NCBI GenBank assembly: GCA_945949395.1
Contig: CAMFEK010000015.1
Coordinates: 1 to 40,257 of the forward strand
Direction: 5' to 3'
Source of the DNA: an uncultured Clostridia bacterium
Lineage (GTDB): Bacteria; Bacillota; Clostridia; Christensenellales; Borkfalkiaceae
DNA: 40,257 nt
Shown here: positions 1-10,500 of the stretch, in pieces
Layout of the letters: every line of letters begins with the position of its first letter
Numbering within the stretch: position 1 is the stretch's first letter
Program-made: the position numbers and the translations under genes
Notes under the pieces: generated by a model
Databases searched by the model: none
Told to the model about the DNA's origin: nothing
Seen by the model: the letters and a program-made list of their open reading frames with translations, nothing else

Positions 1-699
1 CTTTCCAGCCGACTTGCCGAATTTTACGAGCGCGCAGGTATCGTAAAGCTGCTCGGCTCTCGGGAGCGCACGGGTTCCGTTACGGCGATCGGCGCGGTAT
101 CCCCTCCGGGCGGCGATCTGAGCGAGCCTGTTTCGCAGGCGACGCTCCGCATCGTTAAAGTTTTCTGGGGCTTGAGCGCATCTCTCGCGTATAAGCGCCA
201 TTTCCCCGCCATCGACTGGCTGATAAGCTATTCGCTCTACGCCGACAAGATGAAGGATTGGTACGAGGAAAACGTGAGTGCCGACTTCTTCAGATACCGT
301 CAGTTCGTGATGACCGTTTTGCAGGAGGAGGCGGCGCTATCGGAAATCGTAAGGCTGGTCGGTATGGACGCGCTGTCCTCCAAGGACAGACTCACGATGG
401 AGACGGCAAAGATCATCAGAGAGGACTATCTGCACCAAAACGCGTTCGACGATATCGATACCTACACGTCGATGCGCAAGCAGTTCCTCATGCTGAAAAT
501 GATTTACGAATTCGATACCCGCGCAAGGGAGGCGGTATCCAACTTTGCGTCGGTAGACGAAATTCTTTTAAGCAAGAGTAAGGAAAGGATAGGCAGAGCC
601 AAATATATACCGGAAGAAAATCTTTCCGAGTTCGACGAGATTTTGAAATTGATCGGTGCGGAAATGAAGGCTTTGCAGGGAGGCGACCGTGATGTATAG
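1..699 (+). CDS. ntpA: V-type ATPase catalytic subunit A, 3' part (5' end outside window)
   Basis: The reading frame is open from base 1 to the TAG at 697-699 and gives the last 232 residues of a protein normally near 590. The visible part matches the V/A-ATPase catalytic subunit: a [15 protein letters not shown] segment, then [18 protein letters not shown] and [10 protein letters not shown], the hallmark nucleotide-site and C-terminal stretches of subunit A. The P-loop lies upstream of the window. Subunit A hydrolyses or makes ATP in the cytosolic V1 head, alternating with subunit B, coupled to H+ or Na+ flow through the membrane sector. Its stop overlaps the start of the B gene, as expected for translational coupling. 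The family call is firm; the transported ion and the physiological direction cannot be told from this piece. Confidence 0.97.
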   Translation, partial: LSSRLAEFYERAGIVKLLGSRERTGSVTAIGAVSPPGGDLSEPVSQATLRIVKVFWGLSASLAYKRHFPAIDWLISYSLYADKMKDWYEENVSADFFRYRQFVMTVLQEEAALSEIVRLVGMDALSSKDRLTMETAKIIREDYLHQNAFDDIDTYTSMRKQFLMLKMIYEFDTRAREAVSNFASVDEILLSKSKERIGRAKYIPEENLSEFDEILKLIGAEMKALQGGDRDV

Positions 700-2077
700 A
701 GAATATAAGACCATACGCGAAGTCGTCGGACCGCTTATGCTGGTCGAGGGCGTGGAAGGCGTAAAGTACAACGAGCTTGTGGACGTCGTCTGTGCCAACG
801 GAGATATCCGCCACGGAAAGGTGCTCGAAATCAACCGCGACAAAGCGGTCGTTCAGCTGTTTGAAAATTCGCAGGGCTTGCAGATTTCCAGCGCAAAGGC
901 GAGATTTTTAGGACACAGTCAGCAGCTTGCGGTTTCCCGCGATATGCTCGGCAGAGTGTTCGACGGTATGGGCAACCCGCGCGACGGCGGCGCGCCGATC
1001 ATACCCGATAAGCTGATGGATATCAACGGCGAGCCGATCAATCCCGCTGCTCGCGACTATCCCGACGAGTTTATTCAGACGGGCATATCCGCGATAGACG
1101 GACTCAATACCCTGGTAAGGGGTCAGAAATTGCCGGTGTTCTCTATGAGCGGTCTGCCGCACGCCGAACTTGCGGCGCAGATCGCGCGCCAGGCTAAGGT
1201 TCGCGGCAGCAACAGCAAATTCGCCGTCGTGTTCGCCGCCATCGGCATCACCTTCGAGGAGGCGCAGTACTTTGTCGACGACTTCAAAAAGACGGGCGCC
1301 ATCGAGAGAACCGTTCTGTTCACCAACCTTGCCAACGACCCTGCGGTAGAACGTATCGCGACCCCGCGTATGGCGTTGACTTGCGCGGAATATCTCGCGT
1401 TCACCTGCGGTATGCACGTGCTCGTCATCATGACCGACATCACCAACTACGCGGAGGCGCTGCGCGAAGTTTCCGCGGCGCGCAGAGAAGTTCTCGGCAG
1501 GCGCGGTTATCCGGGTTATTTGTACACCGACCTTGCCACCATGTATGAACGCGCCGGCAGAATCCGCGGCTACGAAGGCTCGATCACTCAGATCCCCATT
1601 CTGACCATGCCCGAGGACGACAAGACGCATCCGATCCCCGACCTTACGGGCTATATCACCGAGGGACAGATCATCCTTTCGCGCGATTTGTATAAAAAGG
1701 GCATCAATCCGCCCATAGACGTACTGCCCTCCCTTTCCCGACTCAAAGACAAGGGTATCGGTAAGGGCAAGACGCGTGAGGATCATGCCGACACGATGAA
1801 TCAGCTGTTCTCCGCCTACGCGAGCGGAAAAGAGAGCAAGGAGCTTTCCGCCATTCTCGGCGAGGCGGCGCTCTCGGAAACGGATAAACTCTTTGCAAAG
1901 TTTGCCGAGCAGTTTGAAAAGGTATACGTCAATCAGGGTTTTACCGTCGACAGAAGTATAGAGGAAACGCTAAATCTGGGTTGGGAGCTTTTGAAAATTC
2001 TCCCCGTTTCGGAGCTGAAACGTATCCGTCAGGCATATATAGACAAATATCTTTCTTCCGACGGCAAAAAGGAATAA
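692..2077 (+). CDS. ntpB: V-type ATPase regulatory subunit B
   Basis: A 461-residue protein of full family length. It has the N-terminal beta-barrel ([20 protein letters not shown]), the central nucleotide-binding fold with the degenerate P-loop region [19 protein letters not shown], typical of the non-catalytic B subunit, and the conserved [20 protein letters not shown] and [18 protein letters not shown] segments. It pairs with subunit A in the V1 hexamer. I chose ATG 692 over GTG 689 because the GGGAGG at 678-683 then sits 8 bases away. The start lies inside the last codons of subunit A, so the two are probably coupled translationally. Confidence 0.97.
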   Translation: MYREYKTIREVVGPLMLVEGVEGVKYNELVDVVCANGDIRHGKVLEINRDKAVVQLFENSQGLQISSAKARFLGHSQQLAVSRDMLGRVFDGMGNPRDGGAPIIPDKLMDINGEPINPAARDYPDEFIQTGISAIDGLNTLVRGQKLPVFSMSGLPHAELAAQIARQAKVRGSNSKFAVVFAAIGITFEEAQYFVDDFKKTGAIERTVLFTNLANDPAVERIATPRMALTCAEYLAFTCGMHVLVIMTDITNYAEALREVSAARREVLGRRGYPGYLYTDLATMYERAGRIRGYEGSITQIPILTMPEDDKTHPIPDLTGYITEGQIILSRDLYKKGINPPIDVLPSLSRLKDKGIGKGKTREDHADTMNQLFSAYASGKESKELSAILGEAALSETDKLFAKFAEQFEKVYVNQGFTVDRSIEETLNLGWELLKILPVSELKRIRQAYIDKYLSSDGKKE

Positions 2078-2113
2078 AATCTGCCGTTGCGGTAAGGTTC
2101 TTGGAGGAATATA

Positions 2114-2734
2114 GTGAGCAGATTAAATGTAAATCCTACGCGCATGGAACTGAAAAAGCTGAAAGCGCGTCTGGATACCGCGGTCAGAGGACATAAATTG
2201 TTAAAAGATAAGTCCGACGAAATGGTGCGCCGCTTTTCAATCATCATCAAGGAGAACAAACGCCTCAGGGAGGAAGTGGAACAAGAGCTTTCTAAAACCC
2301 TAAAGCAGTTTGCGATCGCGCGCTCGGTAACGCCCGCCTATCGCGCGGAAACGGCGTTTTCCATGCCATCCGTTGCGGTCAGCGCAGAGTGTTCCACCGA
2401 AAGCATCATGGGCGTCGAAGTGCCCAAAGTCGATTTGATCAACGAAAAACGCGCGGACGGTCTGCCTTACGCATACTCGGAAATTACGAGCGAGGCGGAT
2501 TATTCCGTGGCGCAGGCGGTAGCTCTTTTGCCTAAAATGGTACAGCTTGCCAAGACGGAAAAGACGGTCAGAATGCTTGCCGACGAGATAGAGCGAAACA
2601 AGCGCCGCGTCAACGCGTTGGAATACGTCATGATACCGCAGTTGGAAGAAACCATCAAATATATCAAGTCCAAGCTCGACGAAAACGAGCGTGCGGCGAT
2701 CATCCGCATGATGAAGGTAAAAAATAAGGCGTAA
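2114..2734 (+). CDS. ntpD: V-type ATPase central stalk subunit D
   Basis: A 206-residue protein of normal length, starting at GTG with GGAGG at 2103-2107. The N-terminus (SRLNVNPTRMELKKLKARL) and the long helical stretch with HKLLKDKSDEMVRRF are diagnostic for subunit D, the coiled-coil rotor shaft inside the A3B3 head. The C-terminal half (NKRRVNALEYVMIPQLEETIKYI) forms the second arm of the coiled coil. It follows subunit B after 36 bases and is the last gene of the operon; a strong hairpin follows at 2815. The order A-B-D is the usual Firmicutes ntp order. Confidence 0.96.
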   Translation: MSRLNVNPTRMELKKLKARLDTAVRGHKLLKDKSDEMVRRFSIIIKENKRLREEVEQELSKTLKQFAIARSVTPAYRAETAFSMPSVAVSAECSTESIMGVEVPKVDLINEKRADGLPYAYSEITSEADYSVAQAVALLPKMVQLAKTEKTVRMLADEIERNKRRVNALEYVMIPQLEETIKYIKSKLDENERAAIIRMMKVKNKA

Positions 2735-2814
2735 ATCACTTTTATTTACGGCAATCGAAAAGAGAAAAACGCCTCAAAAGAGGCATCCATAAGGAATGTT
2801 TATGCAGATGATAT

Positions 2815-2847
2815 AGCCCGCTACCTTGCAAAACAAGGCAGCGGGCT
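2815..2847 (+). terminator. Terminator-like hairpin ending the V-ATPase operon
   Basis: The arms AGCCCGCT-A-CCTTG and CAAGG-C-AGCGGGCT pair over 13 base pairs with one internal mismatch and a short AAAA-type loop. The stem is GC-rich, followed by AATTTACTCT rather than a clean T-run. It lies 80 bases after the subunit D stop, so it most likely ends that operon. Confidence 0.65.
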
Positions 2848-3006
2848 AATTTACTCTCCTGCCGTTTTGCTCTCATGGGGGGAAGAAAACTCTTTTTTAA
2901 GAGCTTTTTATCGGCAATTGCGTGAAAGATCTTTCCATTTTTCGTTTTCAAATATCCTGACCGCGTATCGGAAACGTTCTTTTAATCAATCTATGGAAGA
3001 AAATTC

Positions 3007-3035
3007 TTGATTTTACTTCTGTTTTGTGCTATAAT
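3007..3035 (+). promoter_or_regulatory. Sigma-A-type promoter for the 3077 gene
   Basis: TTGATT at 3007-3012 and a perfect TATAAT at 3030-3035 are separated by exactly 17 bases. Transcription would begin near 3042, giving a leader of about 35 bases that includes the GAGG ribosome site at 3064-3067. Confidence 0.75.
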
Positions 3036-3076
3036 ATCATATAGTAAATTTATAAACAAAATCGAGGATAGAAAAA

Positions 3077-3907
3077 ATGAATCGAAATAATTCTTTTGAC
3101 GCATCGGCTTTAGCCGCGGAGACAAAGAGGAATCGGATCATTACGATATTTTTTTTGATTGCAAGCTTATTCACCGTTTTGTACGGCGTCGTTTCGGCAA
3201 TTCTTCATCGCGATTTCCGCGTCGGTTCCACCATGATCGGATACGGTTCGGTAGCCGTCGTTCTCGCCTTTCTTCCCTTCCTGTTGGAGAAAACGATAGG
3301 TTTGCGCATCAATACTTTCGTGTGTGCGACGGTGTTCGTCTTTATCTTCGTCTCGCTCAATCTCGGTTCGGGATTTCAGTTGTACGTCTCTGTCAGCTGG
3401 TGGGATATCTTAGCGCATACGGCTTCCGGCGTCATTTTTACGCTTTTTCCGTTCGCCTTTGTTTCTTCTTATTTGGAAAAGACGAACGTAGAACATAAAA
3501 CTGCATCATCTCTCGTCGTCGCCGTCTGCGTTTCGTTTGCTATCGCGTTTCTTTGGGAAATTTTCGAATTTGCGAGCGACAGCCTTATCGGCGGCAATGC
3601 GCAGAAGTTTATCCCGATGGATGAAAGGTTCTATAACGGCGGCAACTCCTTTGCGCCTCTTTTAGGGGAGGATCAAATGATAGCGGAGTTTTTCCGTTCC
3701 CCCGCAGGATATCGCTATGCCCTCATGGATACCATGGAGGATATGCTTTGCTGTCTTTTCGGTACCATAGCGTTTGTCGCGTTTGCGGCGATCGCCTCGG
3801 CGAAAAAGTGTTCGTTCTTCCGCGGCATGATATACGTTTTGCCCCGCGAAAGAAAAATTTTAGACGAAACCCTTCCCTCGGACGGGGAAGAAAAAGTAGA
3901 GGTATAA
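3077..3907 (+). CDS. Six-helix integral membrane protein, YjdF/DUF2238-like
   Basis: A 276-residue protein starting at ATG with GAGG 9 bases upstream. About six hydrophobic helices can be seen, starting near residue 20 (IITIFFLIASLFTVLYGVV) and ending near residue 245 (LFGTIAFVAFAAIAS), followed by a charged cytoplasmic tail. Polar residues inside or beside the helices (HTASG in helix 4, FLWEIFEFASD after helix 5, and DTMEDM before helix 6) recall the conserved H...WEI.E...D..D pattern of YjdF/DUF2238 membrane proteins, whose function is not established. It has its own promoter and terminator, so it is monocistronic. The membrane topology is clear; the family assignment is tentative. Confidence 0.7.
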   Translation: MNRNNSFDASALAAETKRNRIITIFFLIASLFTVLYGVVSAILHRDFRVGSTMIGYGSVAVVLAFLPFLLEKTIGLRINTFVCATVFVFIFVSLNLGSGFQLYVSVSWWDILAHTASGVIFTLFPFAFVSSYLEKTNVEHKTASSLVVAVCVSFAIAFLWEIFEFASDSLIGGNAQKFIPMDERFYNGGNSFAPLLGEDQMIAEFFRSPAGYRYALMDTMEDMLCCLFGTIAFVAFAAIASAKKCSFFRGMIYVLPRERKILDETLPSDGEEKVEV

Positions 3908-3954
3908 AACAACCTTTTTCGGCGTGACGAGAACAAGATTACCTTCTAAAAGGA

Positions 3955-3984
3955 CACCCCTGATCTCATGGAGAATCAGGGGTG
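3955..3984. terminator. Bidirectional terminator between convergent genes
   Basis: The perfect 10-bp arms CACCCCTGAT (3955-3964) and ATCAGGGGTG (3975-3984) enclose a 10-base loop. On the plus strand CTGTTT follows; on the minus strand TCCTTTT follows. It lies between the end of the membrane-protein gene and the end of the convergent GH3 operon and can serve both. Confidence 0.75.
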
Positions 3985-4009
3985 CTGTTTATAGGAGGAA
4001 GTAAAAAGC

Positions 4010-7000
4010 TTATTTGTGTTTCTTTTTTAGGATTTCGGCTATGAAGATCCACGCGACGGAACCTGCCGTGATGACGGCAAAACTGATTTCGAGCGTATTC
4101 AAAAGCGTTTGCCACCAAGGCGTCAATTCTTTTACGATCGTCTCGCCGGAAATTCCATTCATCGCTCTGGAATGGAGGACGGTGTAGAGGATTCTGTGTA
4201 CGGATTCACGCAAGCCCCAAGCGACGTCGGCGTGATTCTTTTTGCAGGCGTCTAAATGGGAGGCGTCCATTTGTCCGTCGATGAGATTGCAACCGGCGAC
4301 GAGCATTTGCGGAAGATTCATATAAGTGGAGGCGGTGCCGTACCACATATCCGTTACGGCGATGCCGTGCATGCCGCATTCTTCTCTGAGGAAGGTAGTC
4401 ATCAGACCGGGATTCATACTGCTCCAGTACAGACCCATTCTGTTGAACGCCGTCATGACGCCGCTCGCGCCTTTTAAGACGATCGTTTCACCGTCGTGAA
4501 CGTACGAAGTGCCCTCTATCGTGATAGGCAATTCGAATGCCCGCATATAAATTTCACGGATACTTTGTTCGTTCGCCCAAGTGGAGATTCCTCGTCTTAA
4601 ATCTTCCTGATCGTTCAAGCCGATATGCTTGTTATAAACGTAAATGCCGTGTCCTTCGATGCCGGCGCATTCATAGGCGCAAATCATGCCGCTGAGATAG
4701 CCGTCTTCGGAATAGTATTCAAAGTTTCTGCCCGAATAGGGGGTTCTTTGAATGTTAGAACCGGGACCGTACAATCCGGAATAACCCGCCCAAAGCGCGT
4801 CCTCTCCGATCAGATCGCCGATCTCGTAGAGGAGATTGATATTAAACGTTGCTGAGAGGATACCGGCGGAGGGGTAGCAAGCGGCGTGGGAAGCCCTGTC
4901 GGGATCCTTCGTCTGGTTGGCAAGACCGATTTTGCTTGCCACGTAATTTTCCGTCAAGCCGGAAGGTCCGTTATGATCCAGCGTTTCGGGCTTACCGATA
5001 CTGTCGATCAAGCCCGTTCTTCTCATGCCGTAGCGGACGAGATCGACGCACTCGCCCCAGGAAAGTTGATCGAGAAGTTGATCCCATTTTGCGTCGTTGT
5101 AGGGGATTTTTTCACCATTCTCATCTACGCGAAGATTTATGAGTTGTAACTTCACTTCATTGCCGTTTTCATCCTTCTGATAGGTGGAATAGGCGGGATA
5201 TTCACCGTTGTCCTCAGGCAGTTTCGTCTCTCCCTGTTTTCCGTAGAAGTTCATATCGTCGGCAAGCGTTTGTGTCCATTTGATAACGGCATGGTCTTCC
5301 GTGTTTTTGGGAAGAGTTGCGTTCCAGTCATTTCTGGAAACGTAGGTGATCGTTCCGCTTTTGCCGGAATAGTTGTTATAATCGGCAAATTCAAAGGCGT
5401 TGGTGATTTTCACGCCCGTTGCGGCGGAGGTGGAATAGGTGGACGTATCCTTACCCAAGAGGATGGGATCGGAAACGAGGTCGGCGTTCCCGTCACAGTC
5501 CATGCGGGCAGACGTATTATCGACCGAATAATTCTTTTTCGATAAAATATTGTTTACGGCGTTATGAGCGTCTGTCGCGGCGGTCAGATAATATTCTCCG
5601 CCCGTCAGCACGTACGTTTTCGCGGAGGTGCTGTCGTAGGAAGCGAACTGTCTTTCCGTCACGGTTACGCTTACCGTCTCGCTCTGTCCTTTTTCCAACA
5701 GTTTCGTTTTTCCGAACCCGACCAGTTCGACGGAAGGGCTTTCCACGTTGTTGGTGCGGTTGTATTCGCCGTAAGGTTTCTGCAAGTAGATTTGAACGGT
5801 TTCTTTTCTCGCATAGTCGCCGACGTTCGTGACCTTTACGGATACCGTGTAAGTCGTGTCGGAACCGTTTCCTTTTCTTTCTACCTGATAATCGGAATAA
5901 TCGAACTGCGTGTAGGACAGACCGTGACCAAAGGGATAGGTTACGGTATCGGCGTAGCGGTAGTCGCCGACGTTTGCCGTCTGCATGACGTAATCTTCGT
6001 ATCTGGTCTCTGTATAACGGTAACCGAGGTAAATGCCCTCCTGATAAACGACGTAGTAGCTGTCTTGTTGCAGGGAACCGTCAGTGTTATAGAGATTCGT
6101 CGCGCCTTCGAAGGCATAAGTCCCGAAGTTTGCCATGGACGGATTTTGACTGTGATCCTTCCAAAAGGTAGCGGAGAGGGAACCTGAAGGGTTGATTTCG
6201 CCGGAAAGAATCTTCGCTACGGCGTTTAAGCCGGTAGTGCCCGTCGTTCCGATCCATAGTGCGGCATCGATACCGTAGGCGGAATCTTCCAAAAAGGCAG
6301 CCTCGATCTGGTTGGTCGTATTGAGGACTACGATGATCTTTTTGAACATGCCTGCGTCCTTCAAGGCTTTTACCCCGGAGAGCATCTCTTTTTCCTTGGG
6401 GGAGAGTTTTAAGTAATCTCCGTCCGTCGTATCGCCGCCGCTGCCGTCGGAGTCGTCTAATTTGCTCAACGATTGATTTCCCCTCGGCATATCGGAACCT
6501 TCGCCTCCGATTCTGGCAAGGGTAATGATGGCGGCGTCTCCGTAACTTGAAAAGGAGGAACCGCAAGCGGCGTCTATCGCCCCCCAGGGTGCTTCTCCGA
6601 TCACTTTGATGCCTGTGACGCCCGGTCCCGTAGGTCCTGTCTTTCTGACGTATTGATGACCTTCGCCCGTAGCGTACCAGTCCCAAAGGGAAGAATTGAC
6701 GGTAAAGCCTGCATTTTCCATGGCGCTTTTCCACGTGGGGGCGGAAGATACTTCTACGGAGCCGGAACCCGTACCGCCGTAAACGGGATCGACGGAGGCG
6801 ACACCGAAGAGGGAAACCTTTCTCTCTTCCTGCGTTAAAGGAAGCGCTTTGTTTTTATTTTTCAGAAGAACGGCTCCTTCGCCCATCGCCTCTTCCACCT
6901 TCTTTTCGCCTGCCGCTTTGAGCTCTTTCAAGTTCTTGTATTTGCTCTTATAATATTCGCTGTCGCCGTCGCCTTCTCCGATGATTTCAAAGGTGTCGAT

Positions 7001-7519
7001 GTGAAGAGCCTTGTTGATAGCGGCGGAGTTTTCACCCGCTATTACGTTGCCGAGGCAGATGACGGCGAGTAAAATGCTTGACGTGCTCACCAAAACTTTT
7101 TGCACCTTGTATACCGCTTTGAAATTGATGCAAAAGGCAGTTACGCTCAGGATGAGGGCGGCAAGGAATAAAATCGAGCAGATAAAGAAGGAGGCTTCCC
7201 AAGTGGAATCGATGCCCGTAAACGCGGCGGAAATGTAAGTATACATTCCGTAAATATAGAATACGAAGGTGAGAAGGCTCGTTACCGCCATTACCGTGCA
7301 CGCCAACACGTCAAAACGGAAGGCGATCAGGAGAACGGCGCAGGCAATTCCGCACATCAAAATGATGAAAGCGGGCCAGGACATGACTTTCATGCTGGTG
7401 TTTCCGCCGCCGTAGAAGGCGGCGTAGAGGATATCGCCGATAAGAGAAACTAAAATTGCGGAAAGGAGCGTGAAAAACTTTCCTTTATCTCTATTGTTCA
7501 TGATGTTTTGAAGGTTCAT
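4010..7519 (-). CDS. Membrane-anchored glycoside hydrolase family 3 (permuted domain order), 1169 aa
   Basis: About five N-terminal transmembrane helices (residues ~15-165) precede the enzyme. The GH3 domains run in permuted order. First comes the C-terminal-type alpha/beta sandwich (GAVLLKNKNKALPL; ARIGGEGSDMPRG, whose Glu is the likely acid/base). Next is a fibronectin-III-like module (YGLSYTQFDYSDY; VKVTNVGDYARKETVQIYL). Last is the TIM-barrel-type catalytic domain (GRNFEYYSEDGYLSG; KHIGLNDQE; GIAVTDMW, nucleophile Asp near residue 1057). A final helix and a Lys-rich tail lie at the C-terminus, so the catalytic part should sit outside the membrane. The start ATG 7519 has AAGGAG at 7525-7530 and lies 2 bases after the preceding GH3 stop. 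Likely activity is beta-glycosidase, perhaps beta-glucosidase or xylosidase; the substrate is unknown. Confidence 0.9.
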   Translation of the reverse strand: MNLQNIMNNRDKGKFFTLLSAILVSLIGDILYAAFYGGGNTSMKVMSWPAFIILMCGIACAVLLIAFRFDVLACTVMAVTSLLTFVFYIYGMYTYISAAFTGIDSTWEASFFICSILFLAALILSVTAFCINFKAVYKVQKVLVSTSSILLAVICLGNVIAGENSAAINKALHIDTFEIIGEGDGDSEYYKSKYKNLKELKAAGEKKVEEAMGEGAVLLKNKNKALPLTQEERKVSLFGVASVDPVYGGTGSGSVEVSSAPTWKSAMENAGFTVNSSLWDWYATGEGHQYVRKTGPTGPGVTGIKVIGEAPWGAIDAACGSSFSSYGDAAIITLARIGGEGSDMPRGNQSLSKLDDSDGSGGDTTDGDYLKLSPKEKEMLSGVKALKDAGMFKKIIVVLNTTNQIEAAFLEDSAYGIDAALWIGTTGTTGLNAVAKILSGEINPSGSLSATFWKDHSQNPSMANFGTYAFEGATNLYNTDGSLQQDSYYVVYQEGIYLGYRYTETRYEDYVMQTANVGDYRYADTVTYPFGHGLSYTQFDYSDYQVERKGNGSDTTYTVSVKVTNVGDYARKETVQIYLQKPYGEYNRTNNVESPSVELVGFGKTKLLEKGQSETVSVTVTERQFASYDSTSAKTYVLTGGEYYLTAATDAHNAVNNILSKKNYSVDNTSARMDCDGNADLVSDPILLGKDTSTYSTSAATGVKITNAFEFADYNNYSGKSGTITYVSRNDWNATLPKNTEDHAVIKWTQTLADDMNFYGKQGETKLPEDNGEYPAYSTYQKDENGNEVKLQLINLRVDENGEKIPYNDAKWDQLLDQLSWGECVDLVRYGMRRTGLIDSIGKPETLDHNGPSGLTENYVASKIGLANQTKDPDRASHAACYPSAGILSATFNINLLYEIGDLIGEDALWAGYSGLYGPGSNIQRTPYSGRNFEYYSEDGYLSGMICAYECAGIEGHGIYVYNKHIGLNDQEDLRRGISTWANEQSIREIYMRAFELPITIEGTSYVHDGETIVLKGASGVMTAFNRMGLYWSSMNPGLMTTFLREECGMHGIAVTDMWYGTASTYMNLPQMLVAGCNLIDGQMDASHLDACKKNHADVAWGLRESVHRILYTVLHSRAMNGISGETIVKELTPWWQTLLNTLEISFAVITAGSVAWIFIAEILKKKHK

Positions 7520-7521
7520 TG

Positions 7522-10500
7522 TTACTCCTTTTTGGGGGTTGAAGTATAGTTTTCGGGATGTTTTTTCTCGTCGCGATCCCTTAAAATCATCAGGATGATG
7601 ACGCAAGCGGCAAACGTGTAAACGACGACGTTAACGACGATGAGCGCGACCTGCCAGGGCGCCATGCCGTATTTTGCCGTGGAGCCGGGGGCGGAATTGA
7701 TCATGAGCCCCGAATTGGAAAAGGCGTAGGCGATGTGTTTGATGGAATTCCGCATCAAGGTCTTCGCTGTTGCGCTATCGTAATCGGTGAATCCGGAAAG
7801 AACCTCTGCGCCGAGGAAACAGTCTACACCCGCGCGGAGCGTCAAATCTTTATGCGCTTTATAGACCTCGCTGTACATATCGGTGAGAACGATGCCGTTA
7901 AAGCCCCATTCGCCGCGGAGGAGTTCCGTTACCAAGGCATAATTGCCGTTACAGATGACGGAACCGATATCGTTTTGCGCGCACATGAGAGCGGTAGCCG
8001 CCTTCATCGTTTTGGATGCGAGCCGGCCGTCGCCGTCCGTGTACTTTATCGTCATGCGAGCCTCTTTGATGGGAAGTTCAAAGGCTTTCAAATAGAGCTC
8101 TCTCATCGCCTGTTCGGTTGCCCAGGTATGCAGATATTCCGCTCTGCGCGTCTCCTGGTCGTTTACGGCAAAGTGTTTGATATAGCATACCAACCCGTTA
8201 TCTCCCGCCCCGCTGACGATTTTTGCCGCGAGTTCTCCCGTCAAAACGGGGTCTTCGGAATAGTATTCAAAGTTTCTGCCCGAGAAGGGGGAGCGGTGCA
8301 GGTTGATGGCGGGGGAATACCAACCGGTGACGCCGAGCGTCAACGCTTCCTGACCGAACTGACAGCCCACTTCGTAGAGAAGGTCTTTGTTCCAGGTTTG
8401 CGCCATGAGGGGAGCATACCCGTAAGTGGCGCTCATCGTCATGCCGGGATCCGTCTTTACTCGCTTGATGCCGTTTGCGCCGTCGCATTCGATCGTCGCG
8501 GTGAGACCGATGCTGTCCACTTGATAGGTGCTGTAATTTGCCGCCGTCAGCAGTTTGACGATGTTTGATTTCTCTCCGTCAAAATCGATCTGATCGAGAT
8601 AGTCTTCCCAGGATTCGTCATAAAAGTCTTTTCCTCTCATATCGGAGAGAACGAGACCGTTTTGTTCGCCGTATACGGGCATGCTGTCCGAATACACTTT
8701 GGAAGTGGAAACGTTGCCGAGCTCTTGATCGGAGGTAGGGTCGAAGGCGGTTTCCAAATCAAAAGTGGCTTTCACTTTTTCGGATAGGACTTTGGATTTT
8801 CTGTCCTTCTTTTCGGGGAACGAGGAGGTCCAAGCGCTTCGCGTGAGAATGGAAGATTCCTCTGCCATGTACGTCGTGCAATCCTCAAATAAGTTGGCTG
8901 CGGCGATAAAGGTTGCGTTTTTATCCTGCGGCTGACCTGTCGGCGTGCCGTCGGTATTCCAGCCGGACTGCGCGTCCTTTTCGCTTTGGCGGATATGATC
9001 GTCGTCGCTTCCGTCAAAGAATTTCGTTTCGCTCAATTGATAGGTCTTTTCCTCGATCGTCTCGTGGCTGTTCGCTTTTAACGAAATCGTATATTCGCCC
9101 GCCTCCAAAACGTAGCAGCCCTTGGTTCCGTTTCCGTTATCGTGAGAGACGCAGTAGGACGCCATATCCTCCACGGAAAAGCTCAAGGAATATTCCTTCG
9201 TCTCATTCGGCTTCAACGATGCCGTCTTTTCAAAGGCAACGAGCTGCGTGACAGGTTTTTCGATACGGTTTTCGATATCGAACGCCGTATAGGGTGCGGA
9301 GTAGTACAACTGAATTACCTCCTTCCCCTCCGTATCGCCGGTGTTTTTGACGCTTACTTTCACGTCGACGATTCCGTTATCGACTGCAAAAGACGTGATC
9401 GACTGTTCAAACGTGGTGTAGGAGAGTCCGTATCCGAAAGGATAGCAAACCGCTCCCTTTTCCAAAATTCCGCCCATGCGATCCAGCGAGCCGTAAACGA
9501 AGGCTTCATCCATGACGTCTGCCGTTTCATAGTAGCGATAGCCCATGTAAACGTCTTCCTGATATTCGATATAGTAAGGTTTTGCGCTTACGTTGGCATA
9601 GGAAAATTCGCCGAAGTTCATGTAGGTGGGGTCTTTGGTGAAATCGGTAGGTATTATGTCTACCGTCTTGCCGGAGGGATTCACCTTGCCGGTAAGCACT
9701 TCGCCCAAGGTGGAGAATCCTCTTTCGCCCTGATGCCCTACGAGCAAAATAGCGTCCGCCTCATATTCCGAACCCTTTTCCATCAGGGGCGCATATTCGA
9801 TAGGGGTGGACGCTTCGACGCATACGATGACCTTTCCGCAAAGCTGTTTCGCTCGTTTGATGGTGCCCAGTTCGTTTTGCGTCAACGCGCAATAGTGCGG
9901 CGTTCCGTCCTCATAGCCGTCGTATTTCTTGTCCGACCCTTCCTGACCTTCTCTGCCGATAAATACGATGCCCACGTCGCCCGAAACGGTTATGCCGTCG
10001 TAGACGTCGGGCGAAAACTCGTATATTTTGCTGTCGCCGCCCATCAAAGAGCCTGCTACGTCGCCTGCGCTCAGCGTACCCGCCGCCTCCTTCAAGGCTT
10101 TGGGGGTGCCGGATAAGCATTTTTCCGGTGAGGTATTCGCTCATGCCCTGTTTCGGGGTAACGGGGGAAATGACCCATTTGGCGGAGCCCCCGCCGATCT
10201 GTCCGTAGATCGGAGAGATATAGCGGTATCCGAACGGCGTCACCGTGCTGTTTTTGGCGAGCGGCAGGATCCCGTTATTCTTCAAAAGGACCATACCCTC
10301 GCGGGACACTTCAAGAGCTGTCTCATACGATCTTTCCGTGGAGACCTTTCTGTCGTCGGTAAACTTGTCGTAGTAGCTTACCTCCTCACCGGCAGAAGTT
10401 TCGATTTTTTCACCTCTCCCCAAATAATCGTTCATGATATCGGAGAGCATATTCATGGTAATCGTCCCTAAGATACAGACGCCGACCGAAACGGCGACGA

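Larger units (their letters stand above)
2735..3076. other. Intergenic region with terminator and promoter
   Basis: There is no credible gene in these 342 bases. They hold a small hairpin (GCCTC-AAAA-GAGGC, 2771-2784) with no T-run, a long terminator-like hairpin (2815-2847), and a near-consensus promoter (3007-3035) for the downstream membrane-protein gene. A 69-residue minus-strand frame across the region overlaps the terminator and has no recognisable features. Confidence 0.75.

Noticed and set aside
908..1786. Long minus-strand open frame (292 codons) inside the subunit B gene
   Set aside because: It is antisense to a clearly real V-ATPase gene, has no recognisable motif and arises from GC-rich third positions.
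9142..10116. Long plus-strand open frame (324 codons) opposite the second GH3 gene
   Set aside because: It is antisense to strong GH3 motifs and has no ribosome site or family resemblance.
10095..10120. Programmed ribosomal frameshift in the second GH3 gene
   Set aside because: No classic slippery heptamer plus downstream stimulator was seen, and GH3 enzymes are not known to use one. An indel or sequence error near a C-run is simpler.
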